In this document: positions 47,613-58,507 of the stretch, piece after piece
Numbering within the stretch: position 1 is the first letter of the stretch
Layout: each line of letters begins with the position of its first letter
Assembly (NCBI GenBank): GCA_021234155.1
Contig: JAJEKV010000050.1
Coordinates: 4,054,488-4,118,487 of the forward strand
DNA: 64,000 nucleotides
From: Isoetes taiwanensis
Lineage: Eukaryota > Streptophyta > Lycopodiopsida > Isoetales > Isoetaceae
Direction: 5' to 3'
Program-made: the position numbers and the translations under genes
The notes under the pieces: generated by a model
What the model saw: only the letters and a program-made list of their open reading frames with translations
The model's database searches: none
What the model was told of the DNA's origin: nothing

Positions 47613-49330
47613 TTTTTTTTTTTTTTTTTTTCTTGAGGGCAAGGTTGTTTTTTATATTTCATTCAGTAGAATTACATCGAAAAAAGAAGGTTGACTTCAT
47701 TGTTCCACGGGCATCTCCCTGGATCAAAACGTCACCTGTGACTAGAATACTAGCATAATAACATAATAGAAAAAGTATTTTGATCTTGTAGTGATCAGAC
47801 TTAAGCCAAAATTGGAGGTCCATTAAAACAATTGGCCATATCAAGTTTTTAGAAGGCTTACTGAAGAGGAATAGTAGAGAGTCAAGATACATCAATCAGA
47901 TCCTGGAGAGTGAGATCAGCCACCTTGGAATTCCCAAAAATGCAAAGTAGTTTGTCGAGCTTAGTATAATCCATCAGGAGCATGACATGGGCTTCTCTCT
48001 TATGCTGCCATTTGTGAAAAAGATTAACAAAAATCTGCTTCAGGCCATTGAATCTCCATACATCTGACTGGTTCAGCATGTTTTGAATTGCCATAACATG
48101 GATCATTTCTTGTTTCAGGTTAATCAGTGTATCAGCCAACTCTGATCGAGAAATTCTGGGATCATCACTATCATAGTCTTCGAACAACCTCTCTGGAGCA
48201 CCTAGCTTGAGTAGTCTCCTCTGATGTGCTGTGAAGAATACAATCAAAGTCAGTCAGCACAATAGTGAAAAATTCAAAAGAACCATTAAATCTCTCAATC
48301 CTATCCCAAGCTTTGTCATATATTTTTCCCTTTGAGAAGTCTATGGGCCATAGTTGTAATAGCCAGGATATCAAGGAGATCTTTTTTAAGGGAGATAATA
48401 TTTGGATTTCTACCATTCATAACCACATCATTTCTGTGTTTCCAAATAACCCATAGACAAAGGTTTCTGGTGGTCAAGATTATCTTGTTGCTGATATTTA
48501 GGAATTCCAGCAAATTCCCAAGGCTTCCCTGGTCAGACTCAGAAATTCTCTAACCAAGGGCATTGAAAGACATTATTGGAGCTTTCCATCTGAACACATC
48601 CCAGGGGACAGGAACCATCAACTAAAGGATCATATTTATGTCGAATAGCATTTGTATGTGAGCTCTGATGTAAGACTAGCCATCTAAAGATTTTGATTTT
48701 ACTGGCTTCATAACTTTTCCACCCTTTGTAGCATGTTTTGGCTAGGGTTTCCTCCTCACAACTCCATAATCTGTTTGCCTCAGACTCTGGGCTATCCAGG
48801 AGTGCTCTATAAATATCTTTGACCACATAATTTTCTTTCTTTTTTAGTGTCCACTTGTTTGAGTTAGTTGCTAACTCTCCATATTGCTTTACCTTTTCTG
48901 TCACCATCAGGTAAATTTTCCTATCCAGTTCTGAACCCTCAGTCTTGACCTTCATATTTTCCCAAGTAAGCCATCTTTCCTTATCTTTTAAGTCTTCTAT
49001 CTTTTGTAGCCCATCATTGTGCCACTGCATATATTTCTGTACGTGTGCAAGGGCTAGGTAGTCATTCTGATTCTGGTTATAGCCAAAGGAGGGGTGCCAA
49101 AAGAAATGAATCTCTTTGCACCTGGCATCCAGTTCAGGAGGTTTAAAACAGAGAAGAGCTTGATTCCAGGCTTCTAGCAGCCTTCTCATGATTGGTGAAG
49201 AACTAGAATTTGGAGTAACTTGGAAAAAGGCAAAATCTGGCAGAAGATGTTTAAGAGTATGGCTTCCCACAGGATGTGACCGATCGACCCAATAGTGAAC
49301 CAATTTTAAGGCAGGAGAAGGACTTTTGCT
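47613..49330 (-). mobile_element. 5'-truncated L1-like LINE, 1.7 kb
   Basis: Starts on the plus strand with about 21 T. The minus strand carries the connection and zinc-binding domain (49303-48539) and C-terminal pieces in shifted frames (48513-48316, 48247-47882). Domain order matches the 18-22 kb LINE, but sequence is too diverged to be the same subfamily. No target-site duplication found. Confidence 0.88.
48539..49303 (-). pseudogene. LINE ORF2 connection and zf-RVT region
   Basis: 254 codons open. FFQVTPNSSSSPIMRRLLEA and FFWHPSFGYNQNQ correspond to the 'SPxMxxIxxAW' and 'FWxPxF' blocks of the 18-22 kb element. The end has KIFRWLVLHQSSHTNAIRH and CPLGCVQMESSNNVFQCP, a C-x3-C variant knuckle. 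ORF2 is truncated upstream of this. Confidence 0.85.
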
Positions 49331-49776
49331 ATGTATTGCTCTCCATTATTTACCAATGAATCCACTTGCTTTTATAGCTGCAATAGAAAAAGTGAGATGA
49401 TGTGCATAAAGGTAAAGTTTGCTTTAGATAAAAAGGACTCCAGTTTAAAGGGACTGGGGAGGGAGAAATAAATAATAAGTTCCTCTTACTTATAGTAGCA
49501 GTCTTGTATGTACTTCCAACCTGAGCATAGTATCTATATTTTGATCAATACCATAACCTGTCATTGTTAGATCAGTTTTGGAGACATGGACCTCAATATA
49601 TTCATAATATGTTCCGTTTTTTTATGTAGATAGTGCTATTAGGAGAAGTAGGAGCGATGGCAAATACTATAGATGTAAAATGTCCACTTCCATCTAATGC
49701 TACCACAATGTTAGGAGAGTTGTTTTGGAGGAGATGGTGACGTCTCTTTGGAGGAAACCAAAAGGGGAAACCTTGA

Positions 49777-50268
49777 TTAATTTTCGGCTTTGGAGAAAGG
49801 AGACTGCATCCATGAAGAGCTTCTTATCTTAAGCTTATGAAGAGATGAAGAGCATTTGTTGCTTCTCTTTTTAAGCCTTGCACATGACCTAATAGTATTT
49901 GTGGAGTCAATGCCCCCTAAATTTTCTAGCACATCTGCATACGTACTGTAGAAAGTTACTATTGTACTCATCCATGTCTGTATATCATCTACACTCCCAT
50001 CTTCTAAGGATGACTTGGAAAAATCTTGTATCTTTTTAATTGAGTAATGGAGATAACTCAAAGAATCCCCTAATATTTCTTCACAGACTTCTAACATTTC
50101 ACTCACCACGTGCATATTTTTGGAAGCTTGAGGATAACTTTGTATCATCAAATGCGCATTTCAAATTTTGGGTACTAATGCTCGCAAACTAAGCTCACAT
50201 GCTCTCATTGAATTTCCTCGGAAACAAATGAAAACTGATAGGAACACCAATACAAAAAGCTTATACAT
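49777..50268 (-). pseudogene. PMEI / invertase-inhibitor domain protein, one in-frame stop
   Basis: From an ATG at 50266-50268 the frame encodes a hydrophobic signal peptide (MYKLFVLVFLSVFICF), then a TGA at 50161-50163 as codon 36, then 124 open codons in the same frame. The latter read SEMLEVCEEILGDSLSYL and DDIQTWMSTIVTFYSTYADV, matching the helical-bundle 'C-x-E-x-L-x-D-S...DDxxTWLSAAL' pattern of plant pectin methylesterase/invertase inhibitors. Total about 163 codons, near normal family length. Intact members are secreted to the cell wall. With one nonsense codon this is a recent pseudogene, a sequencing error, or a start downstream lacking the signal peptide. Confidence 0.7.
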
Positions 50269-51320
50269 AATGATGTTTGAGTGGCCAAATGCAATTGCAA
50301 GAGCTACTTCTGTGGTGAAGACTCATCCCAGAAGCAAAGAATCAATAAAAGGAAGATGAAGATGGTTTGTCACCTTACGTTCTCCCTTTATTGTTATTTT
50401 CTTTTTTTATTAAAATGGAATCAATTTATTAAAATTCACATGCAACAAATTTTTCCACTCATTTGTTGGCCCATGAGCGATGTTTAACAACATATTCTCT
50501 TTCCTTCCTTCTTTCTTTGGAGCTGGGGGTGGAACATTTTAATCTTTCTTTCTTTTTTTTTGGAGCTGGAGGACATTTTTAACTTATGATGATGGCATTT
50601 GTGGATAAACATTTGACAACCGCAGGATTCTTTGATGACACGTTGAACTAGTCAAAAGGTAAAGTCCCATAGCTGATCTTACCTTACTAGCTGATATTAC
50701 AATCTTAGAAAATTCATTTATTTGACCATAAGAATATAAGAGAAAGTGCTTGGTCATAAGAGCATAAAGTAAGATTAAAAGTGCAGCATAAAAAATTTGC
50801 TGCACCGAACTACCACAATAAATTCCAAACCTAGTAAATATTGGCCAGTATGTAGAAATCTCAATCTATACCTCTGGAAGTTACAAGGAGATTTAAAGTT
50901 ACTGGCATAAGGTCAAACAAGGACAACGCGATGGATAAGATAAAATATGTACCAGAATTTTAAAAAATCCCCCAATTGACATTTTACAATCTAGCATATC
51001 TGTCCACCCAAATACAGCAATTAAAGGTTTGACAGAATAGCAAAGATTATTCTGCCATTGGGATATGTTTGAAGCTCCAAATCAAAGTCTGCAACAATAT
51101 TTCTGAAAACAGTTTGGATGATAAAATGGTCTAAAACCATTTCTTCCCAAATTATTGAAGCTCTGAACAAACTCCTCATAAATTCAAGTCAAACAAAATA
51201 GCAATAGCATTTGTTTCCTTATAATCTACGTCCTGGATTTCATAAAGGACGTGTCTCTTCCAAATGGCGTATATATGCAGCAACCTATTGACAAATAAAC
51301 ATGCCTTAAAGAAGAAACAA
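50269..51320. other. No recognisable gene
   Basis: Intergenic between the inhibitor pseudogene and the EF-hand gene. Nothing recognised. Confidence 0.5.
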
Positions 51321-51323
51321 CAT

Positions 51324-51329
51324 TTTATT
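51324..51329 (-). terminator. Likely polyadenylation signal of the EF-hand gene
   Basis: AATAAA on the minus strand about 80 bp past the stop codon. Confidence 0.5.
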
Positions 51330-51409
51330 GAACTGGACCCAAATATCTTCACAACAACATACTTTTGATGATGAAATGGAAATGTACAGCAAAAAGACCA
51401 TTGATGATA

Positions 51410-51865
51410 TTATGCCTTAGCAATTTCTTCAATCTTTGCACCAACATGATTCTTAAGCTCAGCTTCATGAGCTTCATGGATAGCAGCCTCTTGGAGCAGG
51501 CTACCATCTTCCACAACCATATGCATAGGGGCAGGGCCAAGTCCGTCAGCTATGGCCAGCAATATTTGCTTAAGCTGTTCCCTATATTCCTCCAGGTCTA
51601 CCTTGCCGTTGTGATCCGCATCAAATGTTTCAAATGCAGATTCATATATGGCATTCAGTTCATCAGGGGTTTTTTTAACTGGAACCCCAAATGCTGTCTC
51701 TATCAAATTTAGGCGCTCAAATGCAACCCTAAGTTCAGATTTGGAAAGAACCCCGTCGTTGTTTACATCTAATTCATGAAACTGAGGATCTATTACCTTG
51801 AAAAAGGCCGCTTCGTCCTTCACAAAATCTCGAACAGTTGAGCCGTCCATTACCACAACCCCCAT
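51410..51865 (-). CDS. Two-EF-hand calcium-binding protein
   Basis: Intact intronless ORF of 151 codons. Two canonical EF-hand loops are present: D33-x-N35-x-D37-G-x-L-S41-x-x-E44 (DVNNDGVLSKSE) and D82-x-D84-x-N86-G-x-V-D90-x-x-E93 (DADHNGKVDLEE). All coordinating positions are filled, so both loops should bind Ca2+. The N-terminus MGVVVMDGSTVRDFVKDE and C-terminal helical part (AAIHEAHEAELKNHVG) have no signal peptide or membrane segment, which suggests a cytosolic protein. The Gly2 could allow N-myristoylation, but the following residues are not ideal. This is a small plant EF-hand family distinct from calmodulin (four hands); partners unknown. The start is the first ATG in frame. Confidence 0.92.
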   Translation of the reverse strand: MGVVVMDGSTVRDFVKDEAAFFKVIDPQFHELDVNNDGVLSKSELRVAFERLNLIETAFGVPVKKTPDELNAIYESAFETFDADHNGKVDLEEYREQLKQILLAIADGLGPAPMHMVVEDGSLLQEAAIHEAHEAELKNHVGAKIEEIAKA

Positions 51866-52239
51866 CTTGATTTGAAAAGACTAGCCGGATTTGCTTGTGT
51901 TATGCTTAATCCAGCTGAAACTTTGTAAGGGATTCTTCAGAAATGCAAGCGGAGAAGGGAAAGAGTCAAAAATCTTTTTGTCTAAAGCTTGCTACAGGAT
52001 CTTTGATAGAAAATGTAAAAGAAAGATCAAAAGATAAGAACCTGGAATGGATATACCTGTGCCGGAACGCGCTCCCCAAAACAAAAGGGCCAATTTTCGG
52101 AAATGCATACGTGGCACTCTCAATAATCACATATCACGAATATTTTGTGTCCACGTGTAGACAAGAATCATCATCTCTTACCTGTGATTTTGAAGCAGGT
52201 AATTCTTGCCGATAGAAAATTTCGGGGCGAAATACATTA

Positions 52240-52400
52240 TAACAGGGGGTTTTTCTTGTGTTTTTGTACGCTTTTTTACATGGTTTTCCTATGATTTAGC
52301 CGTTGTATTCATTTGCATGTACTAAACAGTATTTCTAGAGTGCATCTTCTTTTTAGCCATAGATTTCAAAGAAGAGGGCAAATCCTGTGGCTGTAAGTAT
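52240..52400 (+). repeat. Family N repeat, copy 5
   Basis: TATAACAGGGGGTTTTTC, TGTGTTTTTGTACGC, CCTATGATTTAGC, ACTAAACAGTATTTCTAGAG. Confidence 0.7.
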
Positions 52401-52485
52401 TTCCCCTTGCATGTTCTTTTTTTATTAAATGTGTGATATTAATAATGTTATTATTTTAAAGTTTCGTTAGCCACTGGATAACCTA

Positions 52486-52556
52486 ATAGCGGCAGAGGCA
52501 CATCTATCCAATAGCGGCAGAGGCAGATCTATCCAATAGCGACAGAGGCAGATCTC
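52486..52556. repeat. Three 27-bp tandem units
   Basis: AATAGCGGCAGAGGCA plus SATCTATCC is repeated three times with one or two differences. Confidence 0.85.
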
Positions 52557-53181
52557 GGATTTTGATTTGATCAACATGGCCGCATGAAGAAGGCCGCATC
52601 TTTTCCTGAATCCTTTGCCAAAACATTCAGGTGCCAGTGTAAAATTTGCAGGTATAAGCTCACCGGAATTGGAGACCAGTCTATATTCTGCCTTTTTCTT
52701 TGCAAATCCAGATGTTTTACTGGCTTGATGCAGGCATGGCTATGATCTGATCCCAGATAACAGCCTTTCTGATTTCCTTGCTTACCTAATTCCAGTAAGT
52801 AGGTTATAGTTTGTTTATAGTTTTCTCTGTTTTCTTGTGCTTATTAGTCTTCACAATATTTGGATTGGCTTCTCTACGAATGTTGAATCAGGCAATCCCA
52901 ATCGAATTTAATGGTGAATTCTTATTGTAGGCCAGCTCTTCTTCAGAACACGGTTTACTGGCCAATCTTCAAGACTTAATTATTGCTGCCTTCGCACTTA
53001 TTATGCACATCTGGACCGCCATTGTTTTTCACCCATCCAGATTCTGCCCCTTTCCTTGTCTAGTTCATATAATTTTAGTTGTCCAACAATTGCCCTTCTG
53101 TTACAAGATTTTTTCTTGGTTTTGCTCTTTTCCATGGTTCTGTTTTATATTCCCTTCTTTACTTTTTCATGTTTTCCCTGT

Positions 53182-53360
53182 AACTCCCTTAGGATCTTAC
53201 TTATCATAATTCCCATAACTTATAACTCCCTTAGGATCTTACCCATCATAATTCCCATAACTTCTGTAATCATTTGTTTACAATAGTTTCTTTCTTTTTG
53301 TTCTCCGTATTATTCTCTGTAATTATTTCTTTACAATAGTTTCTTTCTTTTTGTTCCCCG
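53182..53360. repeat. Two adjacent tandem duplications (~43 and ~56 bp)
   Basis: TAACTCCCTTAGGATCTTAC occurs twice about 43 bp apart, then ACAATAGTTTCTTTCTTTTT occurs twice about 57 bp apart. Confidence 0.8.
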
Positions 53361-53816
53361 TAAGGATCAGAGCAAAAGAAGATCCAAACCCCTTTGTGAC
53401 TCTTCATGGAAAGTTTTATTTATAGTGGCATGCCTTTCTCGAGCTGCTCCTTGCTCCACATATTCAAGTTATTATGCAGCATATTAACTTGGTGGTTACA
53501 TTTTTATTCATAGTCTCTTTCAAACACAAATTACGGAAGATTTATCCAACACAGATGACATTGCAGACTTTACATATATTTTGCTCTGGGGGTATGCAGG
53601 TTGTCCAAGATCCAAGCATTCATCTCCTTCAGATGTGCCATTAAAGTATGCACTCTTAGACATATTTTGCTCTGCGGGTATGCGATTTATTCAAGCATTG
53701 ATCTGCTTCATATCAAGCATTGCTCTGCTTCATAAAGATAGAGTAGTATTGCTCATCTTCAGGAAAATGAAAGCTTTTACAGAAAAATAAAAGTTGAAAT
53801 GTTTTGGGCCAATCAA

Positions 53817-54252
53817 ACATAACCACTATTAAAATTAATTAACACAAACCATTACATTCAACATGTTTTAATTAAAATCCCCCTAAAACCCCCTTTGGTT
53901 TGGGTTCATATTCACATGGGGGGTGACATAGGGCAGCGAGAGCCCCTTAAATTATGTTTCGCCTGTACAAAATGAGCACCACATGGTACATTACCTCAAA
54001 TCTTATCGTATTTTGCAAACCTTCTTATACAGTATAGCAAATTTTGTACATGCATACCCCACAAACGAGGAACTTTATGTACGGTGTAGATCAAGGAATA
54101 AAGGGTGCATATGCCTATCCAACAGCTCTCGATGCCCAAAGTCACCCCCCATGTGAATATGCACCCAAACCAAAGGGGGTTTTAGGGGGGTTTTAATTAA
54201 AACATGTTGAATGTAATGCTTTGTGTTAATTAATTTTAATAGTGGTTATGTT
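53817..54252. mobile_element. Foldback family F, copy 4
   Basis: Arms AACATAACCACTATTAAAAT...and...AGTGGTTATGTT are inverted, with inner CCCTTTGGTTTGGG blocks. The non-inverted centre has CATACCCCACAAACGAGG and GTATTTTGCAAA in the same orientation as copy 2. No ORF. Confidence 0.85.
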
Positions 54253-54894
54253 GGTTGTTGGCTTGGCGAGTGGCGGCAGACGCGAACCTGGGTGCACGCC
54301 CCAAAATTTTCTGCCGGCAAGAATTTCTGGACGAAATAAATGCTGATTTGATATTTCCAGTGTTCCAAAACTTTTGCCGGCGACATTCCAACACCAACAA
54401 ATCAACAAGGCATCGATAGAAAGTTTCATGTTTTAAAAACAAGGCCAAAAAGCCGAAATATCAAGGCGGCATTTATTTCGGTGTGGAAACACTGCCACCA
54501 TGCAGCAGAGACAGCATTGACAAGTATATCTTCTCACGGTACGTCTTTTGTATTAGAAAAGTCCATATGAGAGACTTTCCTAACGTGGAAACCTGCTGAC
54601 GGGCAGTAGCGCGGAGGCAGGTTGATAGGCCAAGAAAGTCTCCTAAATGAACTTCCCTATATAAGTGTACTTTCTAAGAAACAAAGTGTGCTACGTGGCA
54701 ACATATCATTGGACGCCAAGGCAAAATGACGCCTAACTGTTGTTTACGTCTTATATTATACAATGTTATTAATAGACGGTTCCTCAATTGTGTTTGGGAA
54801 ACTTTTTGAACATTTGGAAAATTTTCTGAGGTGAACATTTCTGGAAAATTTTGGTGAAAGACTCGTCTGGAGGGGGAAAACCGGCCGTGATAGA

Positions 54895-55990
54895 TAGATA
54901 GGCATATCTTTCATCACAGCAGTGTATGAACATTTTGAAAAATATCTAAAGGGATAGTCGACCACACCAATTTGGTCTGACTACCCACTAATAATAATAA
55001 AGGGGACCTGGCATAGGAACAACCCAAGCCCCTTTAAGATGGCGTAAAATAAGAAAGGCAAAGAGGAGGCAATGTGCGAAAGTTTATCACCGGGATGAAA
55101 AACCCTGCCCTTTCGGGTTTTCGAGGAAAACCCTAATGATAAACCTTCGTCCGATGGCTCCAAAGGAAAAGCCCGGGCCATCAAAGTGGAGATCATTGAT
55201 GAAAAAATCGAGGAAGCACAAGATGGAGGTCGCAAATAAGACGATTCCTCTCGAACCCAACACGAGAGCCATAAGAAAGAAACAAATGGCCATGATCACC
55301 TGAAAAACTTGAGGTAAAAGAAAACGAACAAAATGCATTAGATATTAGAATAGAATAGGAGGGAAGTAACTCAAAAAAGTTCGAGTTCCCCACAGTTGGA
55401 TGAGATGGCCTGAAAAGAAACAACGTAAAAAGAAGCACGTAACTCAAAAATATAAGCCATCACGCCGGCTCGGCGAAACCCCCCACGGAGCTGGTCCATA
55501 ACAAATCACAATCCTTCAATAATAGAAGGGGTTGGTCACGTGAGCCACGCGATATAACATAATACAGCAAAACCACATAACTTCTAGAGTCGGACAAAAG
55601 AAATAAATAGGCATGATCACCTGAAAACTTAGGATAAAAGAAAACAAACAGAATGCATTACACGTTAGAAAAGTAACTTAACAAAGTCGCCATAGCTGGA
55701 TGAGATGACCTAAAAAGAAACAACATAAAAAGAAGCAATTAACTCAAAAATAGAAGCCATCACGCCGGCTCGGCGAAGCCACCCAAGGGGGCTGGTCCAT
55801 GACAAATCACAATCCTCCAATAAGAGAGGGGGCTGGTCACGTGAGTCACGCGACATAACATCATATCATAACCTCTCAAATACAGAGGGGCTTCACGCGA
55901 GCCACGTGATATAGAATCACAAATCAAAATGAAAAAACATGAATGTAAACAACTTAGGGTGGGAAGGGAGGGAACTGAGATCAAAAAACT
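54895..55990 (-). mobile_element. Family R hairpin-rich repeat, copy R3
   Basis: About 54899-55560 is roughly 95% identical to 57335-57960 by eye. Inside it, 55288-55570 is imperfectly duplicated at 55608-55870, giving extra GTGGCTCACG-type modules. The end near 55985 carries CTGCTGTGAGAAGACGCC, the head sequence seen also at 59.06 kb. Confidence 0.7.
55082..55144 (-). repeat. Family R core hairpin, copy D
   Basis: Arms GTTTATCA (55082-55089) and TGATAAAC (55137-55144), inner GGGTTTTCGAGGAAAACCC perfect hairpin. Confidence 0.8.
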
Positions 55991-56275
55991 GCTGTGAGAA
56001 GACGCCGATAATCCTCAATTAAATAATGCAAATAAAGTAATGATCATAGACAAGTTTTCATATATTCAAACTAGATTATGCTTTCTTCACATCTACTTGT
56101 TCTTATATTCGTTAGTCCCTTGTAGTGCGGGGCGGAGAGTCTTCCTTGCACAGTTGCCAAAACAAGCCTGCTCTTTTGTCTATGGATCATCAAGCCATTG
56201 ATATAAGGTCTAATAAAATTGAACTTTTTTATTGTTGCGTTGTAATTTTTTTATTATGTTTGGTGATGTTTTGGT

Positions 56276-56335
56276 TGTTCTAGCCCATTGTATGGGTTCC
56301 GTGGCCTATTGCTTTTCGTGAATGTTAAAATATGC
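56276..56335 (+). mobile_element. LINE 3' UTR remnant
   Basis: TTCTAGCCCATTGTATGGGT, TCCGTGGCCTATTG and GTGAATGTTAAAAT parallel 8133-8187 of the (TATTC)-tail LINE. Confidence 0.6.
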
Positions 56336-56362
56336 CATCGATCTGAGCCCTCAGATAGACAT

Positions 56363-56505
56363 TCTAGAAGGAGCGAGCATGCATGTCTTGCATGCATGCA
56401 TGCCTTCTCTGGGAGATCACTATATTTGGCGGGGTTCTTCATCAACGTCTCATCGGCACTTCCTCTTCTCTCTCAGCAGTACCCTATTCTCTATTCTTTG
56501 AAACC
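56363..56505. repeat. 143-bp direct repeat, first copy
   Basis: Contains GCATGCATGTCTTGCATGC palindromic text and CAGCAGTACCCTATTCTC. Nearly identical to 56691-56833. Confidence 0.9.
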
Positions 56506-56690
56506 ATGCAGGGGAGGGGCTTCTCCATGCTTGGATTGACCAGTTTGGCGTTTCTTTCATGCTGTGGCATGTCCTTTCTCGGCCTTGCCTCTTCTTTAGC
56601 CATAATCTTTTGCCCTTCGTCCTCGATCCCGTTTTGATATGGAAGTTCTCTTCTATTCGGGAGGTTTTTGTCGTTTTCATGCGAGCTCCT

Positions 56691-56833
56691 TCTAGAAGAA
56701 GCGAGCATGCATGTCTTGCATGCATGCATGCCTTCTCTGGGAGATCGCTATATTAGGCGGAGTTCTTCATCAACGTCTCATCGGCACTTCCTCTTCTCTC
56801 TCAGCAGTACCCTATTCTCTATTCTTTGAAACC
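56691..56833. repeat. 143-bp direct repeat, second copy
   Basis: Matches 56363-56505 with only a few differences. About 185 bp of unshared sequence lies between the two. Confidence 0.9.
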
Positions 56834-57097
56834 TACCCTCCCCCCCTTAATTGTTTAATGTATTTGTCGCCTGGCACGTGTGACCAGCCCCTCTATTTGA
56901 AGAGGTTTTTATTTTGTTGTCGCGTGGCACGCATGATCAGCCCCTCCACTTTGGGAGGTTTGTTTTGTCACATTTGTTCTCGTGTTGGTGTTGTGCAGGT
57001 ACAGGTTGGCAAGCGGCAGCGGCTTCGACTTCTCCATTCGTGGGTTTTTTTGGAAGGGAATTCTCAGCCATACGTTTGTCCAAGCCCCTTGCCGACG

Positions 57098-57162
57098 GCT
57101 TATCACTAGGGTTTTTCTTCGAAAACCCGAAAGGGCGGGGTTTTTTAATCCCGATGATAAGC
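57098..57162 (+). repeat. Family R core hairpin, copy E
   Basis: Arms GCTTATCA (57098-57105) and TGATAAGC (57155-57162). The second pair is C-G where copies D and F have T-A. Confidence 0.8.
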
Positions 57163-57250
57163 TTTTAGCAGGTACACAAACAAACATCTATTAGCATTGT
57201 ATTTCATGGGGTCCAAATTGTATAATTGGACGTTCCCTTTATTTTTCTTC

Positions 57251-57281
57251 GTGGGTAGTTCGCATGAGCGCGGCTACCCAC
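57251..57281 (+). repeat. Family R second hairpin (R4 copy)
   Basis: GTGGGTAG (57251-57258) pairs with CTACCCAC (57274-57281). Confidence 0.8.
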
Positions 57282-57320
57282 TATCTACCATTGTAGAAAA
57301 TCTGCTGAGATGAATGAGAA

Positions 57321-57340
57321 GCCTATCTATATAGATAGGC
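57321..57340. repeat. 20-bp perfect palindrome at R4/R5 junction
   Basis: GCCTATCTATATAGATAGGC reads the same on both strands. It marks where the tails of R4 (plus) and R5 (minus) meet. Confidence 0.95.
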
Positions 57341-57492
57341 ATATCTTTCATCACATCTAAAGGGCTAGTCGACCACACCAATTTGGTCTGACTATCCACT
57401 AATAATAATAAAGGGGATCTGCCATAGGAACAACCCAAGCCCCTTTAAGATGGCGTAAAATAAGAAAGGCAAATATGAGGCAACGTGCAAAA

Positions 57493-57555
57493 GTTTATCA
57501 CCAGGATGAAAAACCCCGCCCTTTCGGGTTTTCGAGGAAAACCCTAGTGATAAAC
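57493..57555 (-). repeat. Family R core hairpin, copy F
   Basis: Arms GTTTATCAC (57493-57501) and GTGATAAAC (57547-57555), inner GGGTTTTCGAGGAAAACCC perfect hairpin. Confidence 0.8.
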
Positions 57556-58438
57556 CTTCGTCCAATGGCTCCAAAGGAAAAGCCTGGGCCATCAAAGTGG
57601 AGATCATTGATGAAAAAGTCGAGGAAGCACAAGATGGAGGTCGTAAATAAGACGATTCCTCTCGAACCCAATACAAGAGCCATAAGAAAGAAACAAATGG
57701 CCATGATCACATGAAAAACTTAAGGTAAAAGAAAACGAACAAAATGCATTAGACATTAGAATAGAATAGGAGAGAAGTAACTCAAAAAAGTTCGAGTTCC
57801 CCACAGTTGGATGAGATGGCCTGAAAAAAAACAACGTAAAAAGAAGCACGTAACTCAAAAATATAAGCCATCACGCTGGCTCGGCGAAACCCCCCACGGA
57901 GGCTGGTCCATAACAAATCACAATCCTTCAATAATAGAAGGGGCTAGTCACGCGAGCCACGCGATATAACATCATACAACAAAACCACATAACCTCTCAA
58001 ACACAGAGGGGCTATACACGCGTGCCGCACGAGAAATGACAAATACTTCAAGAATAAAAAAGGGCTAGTAACGCGAGCCACGCGACATAACATCATATCT
58101 TAAAACAACATAACCTCTCAAATACGAGCATCAGGAAAAAAGCAATATCATGTCAAAAAAATAAGAAATCAAAACTTCCAAAGGTAATTGTTAAGGAAAA
58201 AAGCAAGGCCAAGATGTTAAGATTGCTAAATGTATCAAAGTGGTTACGAAGGAAACCTAGGGGGGACCAAAAGAAACAAAAACTAGTAAACCCTAGGAAC
58301 AATTTGGAATTAATAGAAAGAAACCCTGGCAAATAAATCTAAATGGCAACTCGGGACTAATAGTGGCAAATAAATAAAAGAAATAAGAAGTCATTTTTAA
58401 AGGATACGGTTGAATAAGAAAACATTTTTAAAGGATAC

Positions 58439-58507
58439 GGTTGATTGAGAGACTTGAACCTTCACCACCAACATACGAGTCAAAGACTTTAACCAGTAGG
58501 CTAAACC
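58439..58507 (-). tRNA. tRNA-like sequence (pseudo-tRNA or SINE head)
   Basis: On the minus strand: GGTTTAGCCTACTGG, an A-box-like stretch (TAGCCTACTGG), an anticodon-loop-like CTCGTAT that would read CGT (Thr), then GGTTCAAGTCT, a good B box, and a 3' end ...AACC that pairs with the first four bases. Acceptor and anticodon stems contain mismatches, so it is not a functional tRNA gene. Pol III promoter boxes appear intact. Confidence 0.45.

Larger units (their letters stand above)
56340..57330 (+). mobile_element. Family R hairpin-rich repeat, copy R4
   Basis: Plus-strand copy with GTCGCGTGGCACGCATGA modules (56867-56965), core hairpin (57098-57162), GTGGGTAG hairpin (57251-57281) and the end GATGAATGAGAAGCCTATC. 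It is placed tail-to-tail with R5. Confidence 0.7.

Noticed and set aside
47613-49330. Target-site duplication for the 47.6 kb LINE
   Set aside because: No exact repeat of the bases before the poly(T) was found within 400 bp of the apparent 5' end.
51365-51712. 115-codon plus-strand ORF
   Set aside because: Antisense shadow of the EF-hand gene.
54981-55447. Hydrophobic ORFs in R3, repeated in R5 (57392-57858)
   Set aside because: The two copies are recent duplicates, so shared openness is uninformative, and the older copies R1 and R2 lack the ORFs.
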